From: Corticium candelabrum
Lineage: Eukaryota > Porifera > Homoscleromorpha > Homosclerophorida > Plakinidae
Reading direction: 5' to 3'
DNA: 64,000 nt
Assembly (NCBI RefSeq): GCF_963422355.1
Contig: NC_085099.1
Coordinates: forward strand, 1,332,094 to 1,396,093
In this document: positions 35,291-57,400 of the stretch, in pieces
Layout of the letters: the number at the start of each line of letters is the position of its first letter
Numbering within the stretch: position 1 is the first letter of the stretch
The notes under the pieces: model-generated
Told to the model about the DNA's origin: nothing
The model's database searches: none
Seen by the model: the letters and a program-made list of their open reading frames with translations, nothing else
Translations under genes and position numbers: made by a program

Positions 35291-37022
35291 CCGGACACCA
35301 TCAATAGTCGGACAGCCCGCTAGAAGAATCCACGAAGTTAAGATTCTATCTAATTTAATACGATATGTCTAAGGTACATAAAACTCCGGCTGGCCAAGTT
35401 TAATCCAAATCAGAGCAGGAACGTGCACTCGACGTCGCTCGCAACTTGGAAGAGTCTCCACCCCCGTAATCGGACACCACCGTCGTCTATCGGACATCAC
35501 CATTATTCGGACAACAGACAATGTGTTTGATTTATCAATAGCTAAACAAGACACACTAACGTCTCCTCTACACAGTCATGACAGAACAATAGTCATCCCG
35601 TGTATACTGAGTATGTGGTGCATGTTTGTTTAGTGAGTGGTCTCCACCCCTTCAACCGAACGGAAGCTGGTTGGCAAACGAAACCGTTTCCCCTACCGCT
35701 GTAAACTGAAATGCCACAAAATATCATCACAAAGGATTCTTTTCAATCTTGGCTCCATGGATCTCGAGATTTGCAATGAGAGTAGTCTGCTGGTAATGAT
35801 GTTTCTGGGTTCTTGTTCTTGTGTATTTGGCAAGGTTGCATGCGTCTTCAAACAAAGAAAAATGGACGATTTTTGGTATATTTTGATCTGCTGCGTCTGC
35901 CAAGGAATCGCAATACCTAGACGCCCACGTTTCCGGACACAAAAATGCAATAGAAAGTGTCTTTTGGTAGTCTATTGAATTCTTTGCAAGATTTTGGCGT
36001 TCTAATAAAGCTCAGACATCAATGAAAACAGTTGTATAACTTCTCCAATTTTTTACCATTTTTGCTGTCACAATTAATTAGGCTGGAACTACACAGTTGT
36101 AAACGCAAATTTGCGTTCTTTCTAGTAAGATAACTTACTAAAATACTGAAAACTGTTTAACAGGCTACCAAAAAGGTTGGTTATCGCATTTTGTGTCCGG
36201 AAACGTGGGCGTAGTCTACTATGTATTCTGTTCCTTGGCAGACGCAACAGATCGAAATATACTAAAAATCGTCCATTTCTCTTTGTTTGAAGATGCAGCC
36301 TTGTCAAACACACAAGAACAAGAGCCCAGAAACATCGTTACGAGCAGACTACTCTCATTGCGCAAACTAGTCTCGAGAGCTTTTGCGCGCATGCGCTCTT
36401 CAGCTATTGCCAAAACCCTTAACGTTATCACTGGTGTAGCAAATACAGGCGAGAACTAGAAAAGAGTCGCAACCATCGACTCTTTCAGCTACTAGAGCAC
36501 GACTGGCAAAGTCCCGGATTGTCATGGTTTCGGTCTGAGGACGCCAAGATTGAAAAGAATTCTGTGATGATATTTTGTGGCATTTCGGTTTACAACGGTA
36601 GGAAAAATGATTTCGTTTTGCCAACTAGCTTCGTTGGACAATATCCAGTTGAAGGGGTGGAGACCACTCACTAGACAGACATGCACCACATACTCAGTCT
36701 ATACACGGGATGACTATCGTTCTGTCATGGCTGTGTAGAGGAGACGTTAGTGTGTCTTGTTTAGCTATTGATAAATCAAACACATTGTCTGTTGTTCAAA
36801 TAATGTCGATGTCCGGTAGACGGTGGTGGTGTCCGATTACGAGGTGGAGACGCTTCCAAGTTGCGAGCGACGTAGCGTACACGTTCCTTGAACTATAAAC
36901 TTGGCCAGCCGGAGATTTATGTGCCTTAGACATATCGTATTAAATTAGATCGAATCTTGACTTCGTGGATTCTTCTAGCGGGCTGTCCGAGTCCGACTAT
37001 AAGTAGTATTGATGGTGTCCGG
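35291..37022. mobile_element. long imperfect inverted repeat (foldback-like element)
   Basis: The two ends are CCGGACACCATCAATA (35291) and TATTGATGGTGTCCGG (37022). From there the arms match inward: AGCCCGCTAGAAGAATCCAC, CAATGTGTTTGATTTATCAA, ACACTAACGTCTCCTCTACA and ACGTTTCCGGACACAAAA each have an inverted counterpart in the other arm. The left arm runs to about 35985 and the right arm from about 36150, leaving a loop of about 160 bp. The right arm has an extra block of roughly 160 bp (about 36377-36538). The word TCGGACA recurs in the left arm near 35308, 35470, 35492 and 35506. No transposase frame is visible. A foldback or long-TIR non-autonomous transposon is the best reading. Confidence 0.8.
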
Positions 37023-37300
37023 TGTACTCTATTACAAGAAAATAGCCTTTCATTTTATACTAATAGGTTTAGATAATTACCTCAACAGACTCGAGTTTCT
37101 TTTCTCACACATTGTTCCGCGTGGGTCTTTGATGTTTAAATGTAAGTCTAGTAATAATAGTAATACTAGAAATATATTTATTGCAATCACTCTAGGCTAT
37201 TCTCGTCTTCCATATCTAGTAATATTGTTTGACCAAAACGGGTGTTTTGTTATTCCCCATGAACTACAGTGCAGCTACAATTTAGAGCTTGACACGTACG

Positions 37301-37511
<211 letters not shown>

Positions 37512-37983
37512 CTTATAAGAGCTATATTAGTCAGCAAAGAAGAGATGGAGAGATATGATGAGAAGAGATTTTAACTTAAAGACATTGAAGTATCAGAGGA
37601 GGAATGGTATGATGAGGCTGTGAGGTCAAGAGCGGGCTGGAGTACATTGTGTCGTGATGGATTGGAACATTGGAGAGAGGGAATGGGGACATGTGCTCTG
37701 GTGGCAGTCAGGGATGTGACGTGTGAGGTGTGCTCCAGGACTTTTAGAAGACAGAGTATTAATAAGGCGAGACACAATTAATTAAGTGTATAGAAGAAGG
37801 AGGAAACCTATAAGGAAACAACAGGGTGCAATCCAATGTTCAAATTGTTTCAAATGGTTCCGATAGAGGATTGACAGTTCACAGATGTATAGAATTCTAG
37901 CAAACACAATGTTCATTCATGGGACTTGTTGCCTCATAGAGGCGACCATTTACCGGTAGCTTTTGAACAGGACAGGACAGAAC

Positions 37984-37985
<2 letters not shown>

Positions 37986-38056
<71 letters not shown>
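37986..38056. repeat. (GT)n microsatellite
   Basis: About 35 GT units. The stretch from here to 38533 is AT-rich upstream DNA of the STKLD1-like gene. Confidence 0.95.
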
Positions 38057-38059
<3 letters not shown>

Positions 38060-38480
38060 TGTTTGGTGGCTGGCTTGGCTGATCTCAAGAGATATTTCTG
38101 TGGCATGTACACGTTTTCTCCTACCCTAAATGAGGTATTAATTAATTAGATGCCAACGCATTTCCTGGTTTAATTAAATTATTATACTTTACCAATTAAA
38201 AGTAACTGCTGATCAAATATGGCAGGCAAATGACAGATGTTGAATACTGTACGAGTAGTTTATTTGTAAATAGAAAACTTGCTATTTTGAAAATAAATTT
38301 TTAGTGTTGCTATCGATATTGTTTCAATTGATCTAAAACACTTCAGTTTCTAAAGCAATATTTTGAAATACTTAATTAATCAAGCATAGATCGGTTAGTT
38401 AAATTAATTAAAATACCGCTTGACAAAATTGTTAGCTACTATTTGAAATGCAGTCTAGACGTCCACAGAACATTATTACC

Positions 38481-38493
38481 ACATCCGGGATGT
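38481..38493. promoter_or_regulatory. ACATCCGGGATGT ETS-like site upstream of the STKLD1-like gene
   Basis: A near-palindromic ACATCC-GGGATGT lies 41 bp before the start codon at 38534. It contains the CCGGA/GGAT core seen near other gene starts in this window. Confidence 0.4.
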
Positions 38494-38533
38494 TAGTTGA
38501 CAGGGCACGTGCACTTGCAACCGTTTGTTCCGT

Positions 38534-47564
<9,031 letters not shown>

Positions 47565-47711
47565 GATAGAGTATTTTATTGTCATTGAGGCTGCTTTGTA
47601 GTGTTTATACAATAGTGCTAGTTTACAGTGTGACAATTAATTGCGTTCCTTATAATTCCAGTCATATAGAGTATGTAGATTTAGATTAAATATACTGACT
47701 TCTACGTATGA

Positions 47712-47742
47712 ACATCCGGGGCGTGTGATTTAATATCCGGGT
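47712..47742. promoter_or_regulatory. two ATCCGGGG/ATCCGGGT sites upstream of the TBC gene
   Basis: ACATCCGGGG (47712-47721) and TATCCGGGT (47734-47742) lie 70-100 bp before the TBC gene ATG. Same core as the sites near ABCF1, TADA1, STKLD1 and the phosphoesterase gene. Confidence 0.4.
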
Positions 47743-47812
47743 GTGGTGTCAGAGTTCCAGGTCACTTTTATTTTTGTTAAGCACCGGAGCTGGCTTTTGT
47801 ATGTTAGCAGCC

Positions 47813-49957
47813 ATGTCATCAAAGACTCAGGTAAGAGCAAAGTCCTCGAACATTGTCCGGAATATTAACGACAGAGAGCTGTATTGCTGAAGTCGTACTC
47901 TACGTATTAGAATGCTAGTGTAGTACGTGTTGTTTTCAATGTATCGTTTTTTAGGGACTTCAAAGTCTTTCTGGCGTTCTACACACGGTCCAGAAAGGAG
48001 GTAGGCGTGTTTGGTGCTCCTCCCACACACGTCAATAATTTGTTCTTTTAGCATTCGGTTTGAGGCAAAAGAAAAAGAGCTGGTAGTGCACAGTTTCACT
48101 GCTTTGTTGGTTACTGACCTGTTAATTAAGTTGAGTGCTGATTAAACTATTACAGGTTTTTCTTTTTTGATGAAAAGAAATGCCAGCTGAAATACTACAA
48201 AGCACAGAAGAAGCATTTGAGGGTTGTGGAACCAGCAGGGTTGGTGAAGGAAATGGAGCGTAGAGACAAAATGTAGTTTTGTCAAAAATTGTTACTGTTT
48301 TGTTAATTAAGATCTATTGATATTGGCAATTCATCTCTTTCTTTTGATCCTCGGCAGCAAGGATTGTTTGTCATTCAGTAAGTTGGTCACAAGGAGTATT
48401 TATTTATCTTTTTAATAATTTGATGTGGCTATAGCTCTGAGGGAAAGGACTATTGGCTAATGGCAGACAGTCACGACAACATGATGCATTGGCTGAAGGC
48501 ACTTCAGGTGTGTCTATTTGACAAGCACCTGAAAATCTTCTGAATGAAGAATTTAGGGCACATTCGATTGGGCTCTTCCAGAAGAGTCTGGAAGAGCACG
48601 CCCCTCTTCCAACTTCTTTTAGCGCAGAGCTGGTAGAGGTTGGAAGAGGGGTGTGCTCTTCAGCAGAGTCGGGAGAGGGGTGTGCACACGGAGCCTCTTC
48701 TGGAAGAGGCTGGAAGAGCTCCAATCAAACACGCCCTTGGGCTTACTGTGATTAATTATCAGTTCCTATCATGCATAATGCAAGATCAATAAGGTATTGG
48801 TGTGTTTTTATGTACTTTATGTACATCTAGGTAGGAAGAGCTCAATGGAAAAAAGAACAGGATGCTGCAGAGCTTGCATTAATTAAATCAAATCGTTCGA
48901 CATCTACTGTCAGTCTGGCTGTGGTATGATTTTTTAGAATTTTGGAGAAAAGAGTGTGCAATGCTTTCATGCTGTTTCAGGAAGAATTTGGTGATAGCAG
49001 TCTAGGACACGGAGTGTTAGCTGAGACAAGAGCTCATAAAAAGAAAAGTCATAGTGCACAGAACCTTAGTGATAGAACGGAACAGCCTCGTTTGCACCCT
49101 TTGATTAAACTACAGGCTCTGTCAGCAGCAAGTATAGATTCCGGAATAGATGGTAGCGAGAGCATGAACAGTATCAAAACTGGTGCCTCAGCCAATAGTC
49201 AGACAGAAGATCAAGACAGTCATCTATTATTATCTGCAGATTTGGCATCCAAATACCTTGTTGTTGATGAGGACTATTTTGGTAGTAGTAGTAGTAGTGT
49301 GTTTCCGTCTTCATCAAGTTTACAACTCAATACAGCTACACCTGAATCTGAAGATACTAGAGACAAGCAATTATTTCAACCAGGGGCCTTTGATAAATCT
49401 ACACATGTTGATGCTGCTGCTAATGATAGTGCTGCTAGCAATGCTGCTGCTACTCCTGATTGTGGGTTGTTAAGTTTAAATTCTCCACTGAAGGAAGAAG
49501 TCACACTCGATGAAGTCTTTTCAAGTGATGCAACAGTCAAACTACCAGCAGAGGGATTAGCTATTATTAACACGGTTAGAATTAAAATATGTTTGTTCAC
49601 ATACTGTGTGCTACTAATGTCTTATGATTTAGTTGAAGGAAGAACTTCGGTAACATATTTGCTGTTCATAATGTGAGTTGAATTTAGCTTCTTATATTGT
49701 GTGTATGTGGTTGTGATTTAGAGAGACTCGTGCTGAACTTACACGACTTAGACGTCATAAAATGGCATATAGTCATATGCTGTCATCTCAAGACAAATCA
49801 TTGAGTGAATTGGAAGACAATGTGGGTTTTGTATGTTTGTTTAGTTTTGTTCTCATGTAATGTATTGGTTTGTCTAGCTTGAGTGCACATATCAGACAAA
49901 CATTAACAGGTAAACTTACTTTTTACAATCAAATGTTTAGTAGAAAGTTGTGTGTGT

Positions 49958-50019
<62 letters not shown>

Positions 50020-50767
50020 CCGCATGTATATGGTGGCACTCGGAGTTTGAATTGCTCTGTGGTTGCAAAGCATGGCTGCAAGACCGGGACGTCGTAGGAT
50101 GGTGTCACTTGCACCGTCTCTCACTTGTTTACTCACAGAGAACTTGCAAGTCTCTCAGGGTTGATTTCCTGCACAAAGAACATCGACAAAGTCGCAGAAG
50201 AGGATTCCCTTTTGGTTCTTTGCTTCATGTTCATTTGGCTTGAATGCCCAACCATCGAATTCCCAAGATGTACTTCTTTGGGTGGTTATCAGAAAAACGT
50301 TTACAAGGTGGCCCTAAGAAACGCTGGAAAGACATAATTAGGAATGACCTAAATGATCTGAACATTCCAGAAAGCTGTTGGTATGACTCAGCAAATAAAT
50401 CAAGATTTGCCTGGAGAGACCATTACCATGCTTGTCTGGAGTCTAGTCAAGTATCATCTGGCAATGTTGATTTACAAACTGTTGTCTGCCCTGAATGCTA
50501 CAGAGGTTTCAGACGCATTAGTGACTTGAAGAGACACAAATGTATTGCTGAAAGAGAAAAACCTATATATGAGCAAAAAGGAGCCATTGAATGCCAGACA
50601 TGTAAGAAGTACTTTTGAAGCAAAGGAGGGTATGCAATACACAAATGCATTGATATTCACGGGAAAATTTTTTTATGACTTTATCTTTGTCCCTATTGAA
50701 AGGGTAGCGTGTCCGTTTAGACAGAAGCAAGACAGGAGGAGGAGGAGGAGTGTGTGTGTGTGTTTCT

Positions 50768-50835
<68 letters not shown>

Positions 50836-53800
50836 GTACCCCATGGGACCTTGTATTTCTGGTAGTTCCCTTGTCCGGGGGAGGAAATACATGCTAACTT
50901 TAACCTTCAGCAAGTTGAAGATGGTGAGAGGCTAGGGTGCGCTAGCCTAGCAAGCTGGTCACTCAAAACATATGTTGCTACTAAACGCAGAATAGAGCGC
51001 ATTTCCCGCGTGTGGACAAAAGTAGGGGTGGCGCTGGGGAAAGAGCCAGTGACGCCAGGAATAGAACTGGGCTCCGAAGATTGAGAGGCAACCCGGCAAT
51101 CAAGGGCTGTGCTCGCGGGAAGGGGTTATTGAGGGCTCTCCGACTGCCTCTAATAACTCAGTTTGTATTCGGACTGTGATCCAATCTGCTTCTGGTACCA
51201 CAATAACATGGTCTGGTCATTCCATGAGATGTCCTATTCTGGATTGCTCTAGTGTATTGTCATCAGTAAATTTCATGAGGAACCATGTAAAGAAATTTTA
51301 TCATATATGCAATATAATGGTAAAGAATAGTTGCAAGTCAAGTTTACACTACCCTTCAACTGTTAGCTTAAGCTCTTCCTTTCATCGTAAGCGGAAAGAA
51401 ATCAATGACATGTTGTGGAAAAGGAATCAATTGCTCAAGTTTGGTGTGTGGAATGTTCGAACATTAAAGGGTGTGGGCAGAACTGACCTTCTTGCCAAAG
51501 AGTTGATTACAACTGATATTACATTATGTGGCATTACTGAAACTCACCTGGCACAGGCATGATGGATTTAGATGAAGACTCCTGCTATCGTCTGTTGTTT
51601 TCTAGACCACCTGAGCTAGCTTCCAGGGGTGTTGGTCTAGTGGTTAGACATAATGTGATGAAGTCACTCAAATCGTTGATCCTATCTCAGATAGGATATT
51701 GCGTGCTGACTTTCTCACTGACAAAGGAATTTTGAATGTCATTGTTGGTTACGCTCCAACAGAACAATGCGAAGAGGTAGTTAAAGATGAATTTATCAAC
51801 AACTTGATGTTGCTATGCATAAGACAGGTTCGCTTGTTGTTGTGCTGGGTGACTTTAATGCTAGACTTGGAAAGGCAGTGTCAAAAATTGTTGGTCAGTT
51901 TGGTGTATCACAGTCAACCAGTGACAATGGTGTTAGACTGATAGACTTTTGTCAAGCACATAACCTGGGAATCACAAACACCTTTTTCCAGCATAAGAAT
52001 ATACACACTGCCACTTGATATCCTTCTAATCCCAAATTACAGCCAAGTCTAAAAGACTATGTTTTGGTAAAGCAGTCTATGCAAAGAATAGTACATGATA
52101 CAAGAGTACGGCGAGGACCAAATTTTGACAGTGACCACAAACTTGTTTGTAGTAAGATGGTACTGAAACTTCAGAAGCCACGTGGGAAAAGACGAGTGAA
52201 AACCTTTACACGGGACGTACTCAGTGATCCTATTGCTCTAGGCAAATATCGAAATAACGTCACGACTAGATTCACACAAAGATTATATACTGAGACTGAA
52301 GCTATGTGGTCTGACTTTTGTAGTGCAATTATGGACTCTGCAAATGAACACCTCAATGTTGTTCAAACCAGGAAGAATAGATGGATTTGTGAGCGTACGT
52401 TACAGTTGATAGCTGAGAAACGTGAGGCTCACATCGCTTGGATGAGATGTCAGGAAAACGAGATGACTAGAAAACATTATGTTAGTTTATGTAAACAAGT
52501 GAAACAAGCAGTTCGACACGACAAATAAGAGTGGTTGTGCGAACAAGCATCTGATTTAGAATATGACTTGAAACACCACAATCATTATGAATTTTTCAGG
52601 AAGCTCAAAAACTTTGATCACGTACCCATTCAACCTGCCTCGGTAATTTTAGATGAGCATGATCAGAAACTACTTTGTACGGATGATCAGTTAGATCATT
52701 GGAAGAGACACTTTGACTTGGTATTAAATGTCAGACGTCCTATTGCAATAGACTCTGGAACGGTTGTACGCTCTGTTGGGTCTGGTGCTCCACTCAGTGA
52801 AGAAGAAATCATCAATGCTATTAAAAAGTTAAAAAATAGAGCATCTGGTAATGATGGAATAACAGCTGAATACTGAAGGCTGGGCCTACGGAGCTTTTTG
52901 ATTGGCTATCTGAGCTTCTTCAACAAGTTTGGTCTTCAGGAAGAGTGCCACAGGATTGGAAAGATTCAGTTCTTGTTCCTGTTTTCAAGAAAAAAATGAC
53001 AGACTAATATGCGACAACTATCGTGGTATTTCATTAGTCAGTGTACCTGGAAAGGTATTAGCAAATATTCTTCTGGAACTACTTAAACAGTCAGTTGAGC
53101 CTCTACTACTAGAAGTCCAATGTGGTTTTCTTTTGGGTAGAGGAACAATTGATCAAATATGGTTGGTTCGTCAGTTAATTGAAAAGTCCATTGAACATAA
53201 GTGTGCTGTCCATATTTGTTTTGTTGATCTGGAAAAAGCTTTTGACTTCGTACCTAGAGATGTTCTCAGACTACTTTTGAAAGAGAGAAGCATTGAGGAA
53301 CAAGTTGTACAATTGATTGTTGACATTCACGATGGAACACATTGTGTTGTCAAATCTAGTGGTGAGAAGTCATCAAAATTTGAAGTTACAACTGGTGTAC
53401 GTCAGGGTTGTGTTATGTCTTCTGTATTATTTAATCTCGTCATGGACAAGATTGTACGCGAAGCACTAAACAAAGCTAAAGTTGGCGGAGTAGAAATTGA
53501 ATACAGGAAAGAGGGAAATCTCTACATGAACTACAGAGTCAAAGCTCAAGGAACTAGTGTCATTAAAGCTGCTATGTTTGCTGATGATTTAGCTTTAATT
53601 GGGAAGACCTCGGGTGAACTACAAAGTTAGTAGACAGTCTACATGAGTCCTGCTGTACATAGGGAATGAAAATCAGCATCAAGAAAGCAAAAGTTTTGTG
53701 CATTGGTTGCGAGCAGGCACGTATTCTTCTTGACGGTTCTGTTCTTGAAAACGTTACAGAGTTTACTTACTTGGGGAGTATCATGAGCCAAAATGGTGGA

Positions 53801-54365
53801 TGCATTGCTGAAATTGATGCTTGTATAAGCAAAGCAAGTAAAGTTTTTGGTTCCTGGAAGAAAAGGGTATTTACCAACAGACAGTTTTCAATCTCCACAG
53901 AGATGAAAGTTTTTCGTGCATTGGTGAGACCTGTTTTGCTATATGGATGTGAGACTTGGTCCGTTACACAACCAAACTTGCAACGCTTAAATACATTCCA
54001 CATGCGGTGCATTCGATTGATTCTTGGTGTCTCAAGATGGAATAAAATCAAGAATTCAGACAATTTAGAACGAGCGTGTGAAGACCCTATTGCTATGACA
54101 ATACAGAAACAACGATTGCAATGGCTGGGCCATCTGCTACGCATGAGTGACAATCGTCCCCAAGAACAACTACTTCGCAGCAGACTTAGTAATGCAACAA
54201 GACCAACACATGGGCCTAAACAGAGATGGATAGATGTTGTCACAAGAGACCTCAGGTCATTACATATCAGTCTTTGTGATGCTGATGATCGTGCTGCTTG
54301 GAGAAGCGCTATTACGCTTCGTTGCCAAAACCCATAGGGGGTATGGTGGAATCAAGTGTAAGTGT

Positions 54366-54418
<53 letters not shown>

Positions 54419-57400
54419 TGTGTCTGTGTCTGTGTCTGTGTCTGTGTCTGTGTGTGGTGCAATAGCTCAGTTGGTTAGAGAGTGCATTTGGAGAATGAAA
54501 ACATCCGGGACCTTGCAGGGTTGCAGGTTCAAGTCACAGTGATGGCGAGCTATGGCATAATGTCCTTAAGCAAGAAGCTTACACACAATTGCTTTTCTCG
54601 ACTCAGGAGTATAAATGAGTACCTGGTCATTGACTGGAGTGGACATGACCGCTGGCTTGGCCCTAACATCATGCAGCAGACGGGTACTTGTGGGCCTTGG
54701 TGTCCAGTCCCAAAGCTGCGCCATAGTCAGTGCCCCTGGATGACTCTGGCCAAGCTCCAGGTGGATTGTAGCGCTGGCCCTAAGCCTCCACGTAGTGCAT
54801 GGAGGCCATGTCTCTAGAGGCAGGGGAGCTATCTTCGCAACTGACCTTAAGGTTGACGTCATTCACGAATGACGTGGAGGGCTTGACATTTGTCCATTTT
54901 GTTCATTTGTCTTTAATATGTTTAATTATTATGAGAACAAAAATGAATTTTCAAAATATTGTAGTATGAGAATTGAAGAACCATAGTTTAGTAAATAGGA
55001 CTCCTATCTTATTGATGCAGTAGTGGATGAACTAATCTTACCCGTACTTCATAGCAATTTGTGTATTTATTTTGGACACAAACTGTGCTTGTCAGTCATA
55101 CTACTTTGCAATACTTTAGGGTTCGACAGAGTCCAGTCAATGAACAGATAAAGTTGTTGGAAGTAAGAATTACAAGCAGGTGATAACACTGGCTTTGTTT
55201 CTAATAGTGTGCGTTGTTGTTGTTGTAGGAAGAATGTCGAGCTTACAAGCAGCAGAATGCTTTTCTCAGTAATGAATTGATTCAACTTTTTGAACAGAAA
55301 CAGCAGGAATTTCAGAAACACAAAGCTATAAACAAGTTAGTGGACTGTTTAAATGATACTTTGAAATGGTACTCAGCTTTGTTTTTATTAAGGAAACAAA
55401 GATCAATTGAAGAGAAAATGTGTCAACTGAAGTTGAACTATGTTGGAATAATTGAGAAGAGTATTAAGGACAAGAAGAGTTGTTAGTCCTGCCTTGATTC
55501 ATGGTTTTCATTCTTTAACAATGAAGTAAACAAGCTTGTATGTAGATGATGAAACTACTGAAGATTTGGCTGATGAAAAGGTGTTGCTTTGTGTATCAAT
55601 TTATATTAGAATGTGTGTAGTTAGTGACTGAATTTGCCTTGAATATTGAATCATGTACACATACATATAGACAGGTTGCAATTTAGACGAGTGGGCAGGC
55701 GAGCAGGCACACAGACAGAAAGACAGACACACAGATGGATAGACACATTCTAAGTCTATAGGTATGTTTTGTTGCAGGCTTGTCAGCACCTGTTTACACT
55801 GCTAAAGGATGCTCACAATGAAGCACCAAAGAGAATTCCAGTATTTGAATGGTAAACAGCCTTTCTTGTAATGCTGCTGCAACTTTGACTAAATTTCTGT
55901 CTGTGCATATTATCAAAATTGTGCAGTAAGTTTGACATATTTCAGTTGTTGGGCAATGCTTACAATGATCAATTAATAATGCAATGTAAGCATCCTGCTG
56001 TACTGGAAGAGATTTAGATTTTATGTGATTTTGAAGTATGTGCATGCAATTAGTTTGGGTGTCAAAACATTAACATTTAAATGGTGGTCAGTCTGTGTAT
56101 GCAAAGTATTGAGGTTACACTACTGTATAATACAAGAGATGCAAGAGTTTATATTTGAAATAGAATTAAGAAATACTTCAGCATAAATCTTATTATGAAT
56201 ATACAGTGACAAAATTGCATTACATGATCTATTGTTTTACTTGTTTCATATTGGGAAATCATCAATACAGCATTGCTCATTTATTGACTAGATATTTGTT
56301 GTGTAGCTGTGAAGGGTGTCACGTGGATGAGTATGGTCATGTACATGATTGGCAGAATGAAGTGTCAATGCAGCACTACTTGTGTCGATTGCTTTCAGTA
56401 CATTACAAAAGCAGACTACAAGTACATAGAACCAGTCGTACCAGTAGCACTGTTGCAGTGATGTGCATGATATCTCACAGGAGAATGACCATCACATGAA
56501 CAGATGGCAGCGATATGTATGGGAAAACAAAGAGAAATTACAACGTGGACAGTTTGATGGAGTAGGCACAGCATGTTATGGGATACACGATGATTCAAAT
56601 GAATGTTTGTCTTGTAGAAAACACTGAAACAGCTAGTTCGTGACGGTATACCTAATTGTTACAGAGAGCTAGTCTGGAAAAGGTTTGCTATGCTTGATTG
56701 TGTTGTGTCATTCAATTATGTGTGATGGCTATGTGGCAGTATGGTCACGTCAAAGGTTGGCAAACTGATTGAAGAGAAGGTGGGCGTTACATCACTTTTT
56801 ACTAACTTAGTCAACAATTTAGTTTTTTATTTATATAGGGAGTCGACTACTACTCACATTTGTGTCATTCACAAGTAATTATACACAAAGAATCGTGGAT
56901 TGTTTAGGTACTATTGATGGTGTTGCTTTTTAGACTTCTTCTATTAAGCAGATCAAACTGGATCTTCTTCGAACTCTTCCTAACAACAAACAGTTTGGGA
57001 GGAAATCTCGTGGAGTGAGTGATGTGTTATGCTGGTTGTATTTTGAGGGACATTGTTGATAATAGGTTGAGAAACTTGAACGGGTTTTGGTTGCCTATAG
57101 TCTCCACAATCCAACCGTAGGATACTGTCAAGTAAGTAGTCAATATTAATTAAAATGGTTTTTGTATGATTTACTAGCTAATAGGCAATGCAATGCTATA
57201 CATATAATAGTATTGTAACTATTGTTTATTTTAGTTTTTATGATTTTAGTACACTTAGTATCTCATGATTATCTGAACTGGCTATATAGCTACCATGTCA
57301 AGTAATCTATAAAGTAAAATTTGTAGTTGTGAATTCTGCATCTCTTTTGGACAGGTGCCAAGTTGCTTAGATAGATGTAGTCCAGTTGTTTATTGTTGAT

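Noticed and set aside
35637..35978. 113-codon open frame in the long inverted repeat
   Set aside because: Its mirror frames in the other arm are broken, and no domain is recognisable.
52016..52876. TGA at Trp-like positions in LINE and CXC relics, hinting at a changed genetic code
   Set aside because: TGA is the normal stop of host genes here (GAPVD1, SLC31A1, TADA1), and the relics also carry TAA/TAG and frameshifts, so decay explains it.
54456..54545. A functional tRNA gene
   Set aside because: A and B boxes are present, but the anticodon and acceptor arms do not pair and a SINE body follows.
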